DNA of 28,191 nt from a virus: IMG/VR virus record IMGVR_UViG_3300003702_000012, positions 1 through 28,191 of that record. The stretch is one strand, 5' to 3'. Position 1 is the stretch's first letter. Each line of letters starts with the position of its first letter. The notes under the pieces were generated by a model that saw only the letters and a list, made by a program, of their open reading frames with translations, searched no databases and was not told the DNA's origin. This document shows, piece by piece, positions 23,301 to 28,191 of the stretch. The position numbers were made by a program, and so were the translations under genes.

Positions 23301-23421
23301 CAGGGTCCATACTGTGAGTAAAATATAAAAATATATGAGTACCAACAGGTGCATTAATTCGCCTATCACGAGGAACAATCAATTGAACAAATGGATTGGG
23401 TGCTAGTTCTTCTTGTGCCAT
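20392..23421 (-). CDS. 1009-aa virion protein with six Ig-like (SbsA/Big_5-type) repeats
   Basis: Six domains each carry the SbsA-like Ig signature in which 'F-(T/S/D)-x-x-M-(N/D)-x-x-T-(I/V)' follows a hydrophobic strand. The copies are FTHSMDPDTI (34), FDRKMNVDTI (169), FSQSMNISTV (422), FTKPMNVHTI (633), FSQEMNVETM (771) and FDQAMSPATL (912). Most are followed by a GTI-x-VS strand and by a closing 'L-x-P-x-x-x-L-x-x-x-T-x-Y-x-(V/I)' strand, for example TLTPASNLASANTYKVRV (682-699). GERVIGQNSGS and GETVTGASSTQTG modules lie between and inside domains 2 and 3 (331-394 and 464-520). There is no signal peptide, membrane anchor or enzyme motif. Such repeats usually form a chain of beta-sandwiches on the virion surface that may bind cell-surface sugars. 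The gene starts one base after the 1353-aa gene's stop, so the two probably work together. Confidence 0.85.
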   Translation of the reverse strand: MAQEELAPNPFVQLIVPRDRRINAPVGTHIFLYFTHSMDPDTITVNTQNTSPFGSVQVSNDNFVTTVQMLSAPRFTNKRKEFELVPKANLVSGTEYKVKFTNKIMSTDGLTVNPQYGITEVTDGVSNSTTYVQPTGFTTNYPSVVDLIPDILANNVSDITPNTTISVIFDRKMNVDTITTNRSNSDVSGTILVSHNSQFDVAGSIVQMKDHPASNGIDISGSTDRFLSEEGTYANFRILLEDGTTTSDNDSTVGSFLLETSDSSVDPGDNTSFILTPIANLASNTTYYIKITDGIEAFDGGNTVSNNFIAYGFTTGNSQTLNFQSPPANTNGNFVTYTLGERVIGQNSGSKGNVVTIPSNTVITINSISGTFQNEEEVKGDISGAIATLRQAPYATFAPTVVGTSLEGAGDVLPGSNISVLFSQSMNISTVNTSTSATTTAHSILVSRANAFTMTFSTAPGGAFTIHEKITGSVSEATGRVIDEPSTTTLRYEALTGVFVPGETVTGASSTQTGVVADSVLESADFESNLIVAMSSTTPTSELGNSIFTMVPAADLVENVFYKVKVKNSAQDTGQANIKSEFISDGFTVQSNTTFPEIAHILIGSDQSGTKVVANGATSVPLNTGTAKLSVSFTKPMNVHTISCANSTAPNGTIQVSMDDFNSLVEFADSSPVASNSNQTYTLTPASNLASANTYKVRVGSGVTDNTSSENNLGTINNNVLANTTSTGFVTETSTPTVITIEMYNSSDAKKDIKAGAQTAIKIDSNIIVTFSQEMNVETMNVVFTHESHDPSGSILLSYDGTNYSNSEAFDISTGVSDSTNFSVVTLKPKEKLGGNTNVYVRMTTGIEDKGGTAIAQTNAHASGGRTDTTAPTVSNVAVMIEGTAGFTHLRTNGTNSNKTGVANTTAIIVTFDQAMSPATLTANTGGTANSSTSLYLSTAADFGSVVQTFATGAVNRLRVSADGRQVTLVPSANLAASTTHYVGIGVTAKSLGLQPVASFVTIGQFDTT
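21862..22032 (-). repeat. Two GETVTG-type modules inside Ig domain 3 of the 1009-aa protein
   Basis: Residues 464-520 hold FTIHEKITGSVSEATGRV and FVPGETVTGASSTQTGVV. They split the third Ig-like domain between its SILVS strand and its closing FTMVPAADL strand. The base stretch 21902-21920 is identical to 1418-1436 in gene 13. Confidence 0.65.
22240..22431 (-). repeat. GERVIG/EEVKG module linking Ig domains 2 and 3
   Basis: Residues 331-394 form a double module of the same kind (YTLGERVIGQNSGSKGNVV, then ISGTFQNEEEVKGDISGAIA) in the linker between the second and third Ig-like domains. Confidence 0.55.
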
Positions 23422-23422
23422 T

Positions 23423-26400
23423 TTAATTGCCTGTTAATGATCGGATAGTAAACCCCGTTTCAGTTACATAATCATTTTCAATGTTATTGGGTTGTGCAAG
23501 TTGATTAAGTACACCTAACCTATTTTCATTCTGATCCGAGGCCTCAGTAGAAATTTTAAATCTATAATTTTGGTTTGTTATTCTCACACATGCTCCTGTA
23601 GTTGTACCATCTGAAAGTTTGTGACCAATTCCTGAAAATCCGGATATGGGACCATCTAAAAAAACATATTGTTTACTATTGTCTATAACTATAATTTCTG
23701 TAACTATGGCTGTACCATATACTGCACCAGCATCAGTTTGAGTTCCATCTTCCTTTTCTCCATATTCTGTTACAGATACACCAATTTCCAGATCATTACT
23801 TTTTGGATTTCTTACAGCTATTGTATCACCCTCTTCAGTCAGTACATCTGAATCGTCATATTTTGGTGGTCTTAATTTTGTTTTGATATCTCCATCTTCA
23901 TCAAAATCTCCAACTCTAAAAAAATGAGTTGAGGCCTCTTTTCTGGTATCAGAACTTAACATATCATGAACAGATTTGAAATTGGGTTCGTTTAATACAT
24001 CAGCAATAGAATGAACAGATTGACTTAATCCCTTATAATTATTATCTGGACTTACTCCTACTTTTTCATCGGGCGTTGGTAAACCCTGTGCTGCATATGT
24101 AGAACTAAAAGTATAAGAAAGTACAAGTACATCCGCATCTTCACTCGATGCATCAACAGCAATAGAAAAAGAATCATCATCTATTTTTGTAATTGAGTAT
24201 TTCTCGGTTCTAACCTCTAAAGCCGATGCTTCTGGTGACTCAGTTATAGTTATTAAATCACTAGTAGAAAACCCATGAGATGAGCTCGTAATTACAGCAG
24301 GATTTGTGGCTGTAAATGAAACATCTTCTACTGGAACTTCATAAGCCACATCAGCTCCATTGATATCTTTACCTTGTGCTTTTGCTACTTTTATGTTTAA
24401 TAAGGGAACATCATTAGGATTAAATTTGAAAATCGGACTCATTTCTTCTTCAAATTCCACTACAGGGATCCAAAGAAACATTCTTTCATTATCATTAGGG
24501 GCAATAAACAAATTTCCTGGAACATCAGTTATATTATCCGTACTTCGTATTGGTGGTCTATATACTGAAACTGCTTTTTGTATCGAACCAAGATCCATTG
24601 GTTCACTAAATTCCATAAATATTATTGAATTTGGATCAATGTCTGCTCCTCCATCAATGTCTCCACCACTAGCCAATATTTGGCTCCATCCACCCCAATA
24701 TTCTCTGTCTGTTCTAGTTTTGCCTCCGCTATCATCAACACCCGACAAATTTCCTATCAAAGTTTTTGTTATTTCAGGCTGTTCTAAATTTAAGGCAACC
24801 CCTGGTTGTAATGCTTTAGCGGTCGCTTTTTGAATTACTGAAGCTTGAGAACGAGCGAGCCCCAACATTTTTGAAAATTCTTCTACATAACCACTATCGG
24901 GACCTTGCCCATAAAAACAAATAGCCATTGAATATTCCAAACCATCTAACCCTGAAGGATCACCAGTACCATTAAAAGGCGCACCCGTATGATCAAAAAA
25001 TTTGGCACTTCGTATAATTTTCTGAAATCCCTCAGCCCCGCCTTCTTCGTTTAATAATACTAATTGATATAATCCTACAGCGGGCAAACCATCCGCGATA
25101 AGTTTTAATATTCGTTGAATTTGATTATTTAATTTTGTTACTTCTTTAATCATATCTTCAAGATATTTAATCATATCATCAATAAATTGAAATGGATTTT
25201 CAAGTAATCCCTTCGCTTGTTGTACAAATTCTATACATCTCTGTATTGCTTCTCCATAAGGAGGAAATATTGTCTGAACTAAAATTTTATCTGACCATTG
25301 TGGTTGCAGAGACTTCCCGCGATCAACTGGTTTTCCATTTGCCACTTCTGTCATATCATTAACAAACCATGCTTGTTCATATACTTTAAGTTCAAATTCT
25401 CTCATGGTAATTTTTCCTCTTGAATATGCATCGAGAGCAGCAGTATCACCGAACTCACCACCGAGAGCGTCAAATTCGCTTCTATCAGTAAAATATTTTA
25501 CCTGCCGATCTGACAAGAGGTCAAGGTCAGTACTACCTAGGTCATTATACGGATTAGTTGCTCTAATTGCAGTCTTAACTCCCAATTTCAAATTACCAGA
25601 CATATTTGTAACGGTTAAAATATTTTGTCCTCCGGCTGCTAGAAACTTTTTATATTTTTCTACAGAATCGTAATCACTCCATTTCTCTCCTAAATCTTGT
25701 GCATCGGTGAATTTTCCCTTCTCCTCTAACTTTAATGCTGCCTGATAAACACTTTCATTTTTATATAAACTGTGTGATACAACATCAGCTTCAAACCAAG
25801 GTATAAAATCACCTTGACATACTTTATCTCCTGTATAACGCCCAAACCAAGATTCTGGATCTCGTTTTGTGGTTAAAAATGGGAAAATAAGATGTGGCTC
25901 AGGAAGCCCCTCGGTTAAGTCACCGCCGTGCAGGAGCTGTGATGACGCTCTTGCCGCTCCCGTCCAGTGCAATTTCTGCCATTTGTTTTTCTTGTTCACC
26001 CACCGATCTGTTTTCTTTTTAACAAAATCTGGCACTCTTAATGATATAAAATCTCGATCTTTGTCCTCCTTTGGTTTACCTACCCCCAACCATTGAATAC
26101 CACCATCTTCTTCTGCAGCACCATGTAATTTTATTTTTAATGTTTTTCCCACATCTGAATTACTGTTAAAATAATCGATCCCTTTTTTTATTTTACCACC
26201 AATTAAACCGCCTCCAAAAAAGCTATATATTGATTCTAATGTTTCATTGAATGTAGAAGGATTAGGAAGAGCTAATAAAAACACAACTGCACTAAATTTA
26301 CCAGTTCCAACGGGGCGATTTGGATCTGCAGTATCATCAATTGAAGCGGCTAATTTATTTAAAATTTGACTAGGTGACAACCTTGGAAGTCCCGGAATAA

Positions 26401-27484
26401 CAGCCTTATCTAATGATCGTAAAAGGTTAGACATTTTACCATCCATAACCATATCCGGCGCTACATTTACATTTTCCTCATCTTCTTCTGTTGCTGATGT
26501 TTTTAATCCCCATATAGCTGGCATATGTTTTTCTAGTAAAACAGCCGGGTCTCTTGCCATTATATTCATAAAATTTTGCAGACTAAATGATGATGATGTT
26601 GCAAAATCATCTTCGAAAAGTTTCCCTGCATTTCCTGCCCATTGCTCTAGTTTAGCCTTTATTCTGTGCGTATCTTCAATTGTGACTATCTTTTCTTGGA
26701 TTGCCTTATTATAATATGCCCTTGCGTCCTCTCCCTTGACTGAATAAGGTGTTTTTTGATAAACACCAATAGTATATGCTGCCATTTTTTCTTCTAATTT
26801 AGGATAAGAAGAAAAATTAAAATCATCAAGAACTTTCATAAAATAGGGATTTTTTACATTGTCACGATCAGCAGTAAAAAAAGCTCCTTTTTCCGTATCA
26901 AATGCTGTATCTCCTTTATCCAAAAATTCTCTTTCATCAAGACCTATAGGAGCGCCTTGAGAGATCATATATAAATACCAAAATGCCTGATCTAAATTAA
27001 AATCAAAAGGATCTGTCTTTTCACCATGATCCCATGGCCATATGTAAATATGGAAAAAGCCAACACCTAACAAATCTTCCAAAGCATCAATTAAAGCGTC
27101 TGCTGCAGCAGATAAAAGTAAAACCAGAGGGTCTACTAAACCTTTCGCAAATATTAACTGGGCTTTCGCAAATTTTAAATTTAATACAAATAATTGAACA
27201 CCATTATCAATCTGTGAACCTAAATTTTTAGCCCCTTTAGCAATTTCAGCAAATGGTGACATATTACCAACCACGGCAACATTTCTAAAATATCGATTTC
27301 CAAATTCATCCGTAACCGCCGCGGTAATCGATCTTTCCTTAATAGCTTGTTCAGCCCTTCCCTTCAGGGATTCATAGGAGGTCGTTTGATCATGAGCTTT
27401 GGTACCGAGCACGTCAGAATCCCTCGCCCGTTGTTTTATGGATTCAGCGTCAGTTATTAAATTTCCAAATTTATCTGTTGGCAT
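23423..27484 (-). CDS. 1353-aa structural protein with helical core, Ig-like and FCCH-like domains
   Basis: I do not recognise a named T4 counterpart. The N-terminus (PTDKFGNLITDAESIKQRAR, 2-21) is soluble and charged. A hydrophobic, mostly helical stretch follows at about 95-150 (LVDPLVLLLSAAADALIDAL then VGFFHIYIWPW). Around 740-808 lies a long amphipathic helix (QFIDDMIKYLEDMIKEVTKL) leading to GLYQLVLLNEEGG, a pattern I associate with large tail or baseplate proteins of marine phages. At about 945-1000 is an Ig-like start, NSIIFMEFSEPMDLGSIQKA. At about 1050-1120 is a segment with TNPAVITSSSHGFSTSDLIT and KYSITKIDDDSFSI, which resembles the FCCH domain seen as a module in phage proteins. 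There is no enzyme motif. The gene overlaps closely with its neighbours (one-base gaps), so it belongs to the hub-to-Ig operon. It is likely a baseplate or tail-tip structural protein. Confidence 0.75.
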   Translation of the reverse strand: MPTDKFGNLITDAESIKQRARDSDVLGTKAHDQTTSYESLKGRAEQAIKERSITAAVTDEFGNRYFRNVAVVGNMSPFAEIAKGAKNLGSQIDNGVQLFVLNLKFAKAQLIFAKGLVDPLVLLLSAAADALIDALEDLLGVGFFHIYIWPWDHGEKTDPFDFNLDQAFWYLYMISQGAPIGLDEREFLDKGDTAFDTEKGAFFTADRDNVKNPYFMKVLDDFNFSSYPKLEEKMAAYTIGVYQKTPYSVKGEDARAYYNKAIQEKIVTIEDTHRIKAKLEQWAGNAGKLFEDDFATSSSFSLQNFMNIMARDPAVLLEKHMPAIWGLKTSATEEDEENVNVAPDMVMDGKMSNLLRSLDKAVIPGLPRLSPSQILNKLAASIDDTADPNRPVGTGKFSAVVFLLALPNPSTFNETLESIYSFFGGGLIGGKIKKGIDYFNSNSDVGKTLKIKLHGAAEEDGGIQWLGVGKPKEDKDRDFISLRVPDFVKKKTDRWVNKKNKWQKLHWTGAARASSQLLHGGDLTEGLPEPHLIFPFLTTKRDPESWFGRYTGDKVCQGDFIPWFEADVVSHSLYKNESVYQAALKLEEKGKFTDAQDLGEKWSDYDSVEKYKKFLAAGGQNILTVTNMSGNLKLGVKTAIRATNPYNDLGSTDLDLLSDRQVKYFTDRSEFDALGGEFGDTAALDAYSRGKITMREFELKVYEQAWFVNDMTEVANGKPVDRGKSLQPQWSDKILVQTIFPPYGEAIQRCIEFVQQAKGLLENPFQFIDDMIKYLEDMIKEVTKLNNQIQRILKLIADGLPAVGLYQLVLLNEEGGAEGFQKIIRSAKFFDHTGAPFNGTGDPSGLDGLEYSMAICFYGQGPDSGYVEEFSKMLGLARSQASVIQKATAKALQPGVALNLEQPEITKTLIGNLSGVDDSGGKTRTDREYWGGWSQILASGGDIDGGADIDPNSIIFMEFSEPMDLGSIQKAVSVYRPPIRSTDNITDVPGNLFIAPNDNERMFLWIPVVEFEEEMSPIFKFNPNDVPLLNIKVAKAQGKDINGADVAYEVPVEDVSFTATNPAVITSSSHGFSTSDLITITESPEASALEVRTEKYSITKIDDDSFSIAVDASSEDADVLVLSYTFSSTYAAQGLPTPDEKVGVSPDNNYKGLSQSVHSIADVLNEPNFKSVHDMLSSDTRKEASTHFFRVGDFDEDGDIKTKLRPPKYDDSDVLTEEGDTIAVRNPKSNDLEIGVSVTEYGEKEDGTQTDAGAVYGTAIVTEIIVIDNSKQYVFLDGPISGFSGIGHKLSDGTTTGACVRITNQNYRFKISTEASDQNENRLGVLNQLAQPNNIENDYVTETGFTIRSLTGN

Positions 27485-27485
27485 T

Positions 27486-27650
27486 TTATTTTTCTCTTGT
27501 CTTTCTTAATTCTAAAGCATCATTTTTTTGTTTTTCAAGATATTCTAAAAAAAGAGAATTGAATTCTAAAATTTTTTCTAATTGCTCTTTTTGCCTTACA
27601 TCTGTTAAACGTGGTGTTTCCTCAAATCCATATATTTTATTTTCAGACAT
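27486..27650 (-). CDS. 54-residue coiled-coil protein between the hub and 1353-aa genes
   Basis: This small gene fills the gap of about 165 bases between the gp5-like gene and the 1353-aa gene. The protein starts MSENKIYGFEETPRLTDVRQ and then becomes a highly charged helix (EQLEKILEFNSLFLEYLEKQ, then KNDALELRKTREK). Leucines and other hydrophobics are spaced in heptads. The ATG at 27650 has GGAG five bases upstream, placed within the last codons and stop of the preceding gene. The TAA at 27486 lies one base before the ATG of the next gene. The tight fit, a good ribosome site and sensible codon content support a real gene. The function is unknown; it may be a small assembly factor or a helical staple in the baseplate. 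It is in a different frame from both neighbours. Confidence 0.75.
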   Translation of the reverse strand: MSENKIYGFEETPRLTDVRQKEQLEKILEFNSLFLEYLEKQKNDALELRKTREK

Positions 27651-27651
27651 A

Positions 27652-28191
27652 TTACTCCAATAATAATTTTAAATCTACTGCACTTTTAGTAAATTTTGGT
27701 AAGTTTATGGGAGGTCCACTAGGACCCGTACCTGTAGGATGAGTGTGTTCTTGTAATGCTGTAATTAAATCTTCTAACAATTTGGCTAAACTTCCACCCG
27801 CACTTTTAATAGAATGTATCCCCGCTGGATTAATAGTATGTTTACCTAAAGCCGTAGAAAATTCTGCTTGGACTAATCCTTGTAATTTTGCCTCATTAAT
27901 TGCTGTTGCGCTCCAATTCACAGCTGATTGAAAATTTGTAGAGAGCGCACTTATTGCTAATATAGAACCTGTTGGTGTCATTGAAAATTGAGCCAAACCC
28001 GTAGCCGCAGGCGTACCGGGAACCTTTCCTGAAGCCAAAGAAAGAGGTCCAAAACAATTTGAAATTTCAGCTGCGGTTGGTGTCATCCCCAAACCAACAG
28101 TACCAACTTCTATATTCAACCCCTTAGGTCCCGGTGGTGTATCATTACTAATTACCAAATTCAATTGATTAGCTTTCATTGTCAATGAGCC
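27652..28191 (-). CDS. 5: C-terminal part of a gp5-like baseplate hub/spike protein (5' end outside window)
   Basis: The frame is open to the right edge (the first codons read Gly-Ser-Leu-Thr-Met), so the true start lies outside the window. The TTG at 28185 and the ATG at 28179 are only internal codons. The visible 180 residues include GSLTMKANQLNLVISND and TPPGPKGLNIEVG. The C-terminal helix LAKLLEDLITALQEHTHPTG is followed by TGPSGPPINLPK. A closing amphipathic helix, then H-T-H-P-TGTGPSGPP, is common in baseplate hub and spike proteins of contractile phages (gp5/gpV-like). The upstream 'TMKAN' beta-strand pattern fits the end of a repetitive beta-helix. No lysozyme part is visible in this stretch. 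T4 gene order (5 before 6) supports the call, but it is a partial sequence. Confidence 0.6.
   Translation of the reverse strand, partial: GSLTMKANQLNLVISNDTPPGPKGLNIEVGTVGLGMTPTAAEISNCFGPLSLASGKVPGTPAATGLAQFSMTPTGSILAISALSTNFQSAVNWSATAINEAKLQGLVQAEFSTALGKHTINPAGIHSIKSAGGSLAKLLEDLITALQEHTHPTGTGPSGPPINLPKFTKSAVDLKLLLE

Noticed and set aside
24120-24340. Possible link of the FCCH-like segment to E1 ubiquitin-activating enzymes
   Set aside because: FCCH occurs as a stand-alone beta module in phage structural proteins; no adenylation domain or catalytic cysteine context is present.
26970-26977. TATAAATA on the plus strand inside the 1353-aa gene
   Set aside because: It lies within coding sequence, points antisense, and no supported plus-strand gene follows; expected by chance in AT-rich DNA.
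28179-28185. TTG or ATG as the true start of the right-edge gene
   Set aside because: The frame is open beyond them to the window edge and the sequence reads as the C-terminal part of a longer hub protein.
1-28191. tRNA genes, CRISPR arrays, insertion sequences, attachment sites or introns
   Set aside because: Coding genes fill the window with gaps mostly below 50 bases, and I saw no cloverleaf, spaced direct-repeat array, transposase or split gene.

Overview
This window is a late structural block from a T4-like (myovirus) phage genome. The DNA is visibly AT-rich, and the virion proteins are rich in Thr, Asn and Ser with many inserted beta-repeat modules. That style is typical of marine T4-like phages such as pelagiphages and Prochlorococcus/Synechococcus cyanophages. 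The host cannot be fixed: no tRNA, no photosynthesis gene and no other host-marker gene is present. I see no integrase, insertion sequence, CRISPR array or RNA gene. The longest non-coding stretch is about 145 bases (1804-1948).

All genes but one lie on the minus strand, so the transcription order runs from right to left. It starts with the C-terminal part of a gp5-like baseplate hub/spike protein (right edge). Next come a 54-aa coiled-coil protein, a 1353-aa structural protein and a 1009-aa protein with six Ig-like repeats. Three tandem paralogous small proteins (83, 81 and 88 aa) follow, then gp25, gp6, a gp7-like wedge protein and gp8. After these are a 2202-aa DUF4815 protein, an 82-aa coiled-coil protein and a tail-fibre protein with a C-terminal S74 chaperone. 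Neck proteins gp13 and gp14 close the block (gp14 is cut by the left edge). The backbone order 5-6-7-8-(9/10 position)-(12/wac position)-13-14 follows T4. Marine extras are inserted between the hub gene and gp25, and unrelated proteins sit where T4 has 9-12 and wac.

The exception is a small plus-strand gene (1949-2308) lying between the fibre and gp13. It has its own perfect T4-type late promoter (TATAAATA) and ends three bases from the convergent fibre gene. TATAAATA also lies immediately upstream of gp25 and gp8, and AATAAATA upstream of gp13. The block therefore probably reads as several late units: upstream genes through the small paralogues; 25-6-7; 8-DUF4815-82aa-fibre; 13-14; and the plus-strand gene alone. 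The gp8 promoter lies inside a 41-base imperfect palindrome that also contains the gp7 stop codon.

Together the genes build the baseplate (hub, wedge, peripheral proteins), the fibres and the head-tail neck. The most striking feature is modularity. The same three kinds of short beta-module recur inside otherwise unrelated conserved proteins (gp13, gp14, gp8, the gp7-like protein, the DUF4815 protein and the Ig-array protein). In places the DNA is nearly identical between genes, which suggests intragenomic copying of surface modules. The best candidates for undescribed biology are this module traffic, the 54-aa gene, the three tandem paralogues, the 1353-aa and 1009-aa proteins, and the hairpin-embedded promoter.
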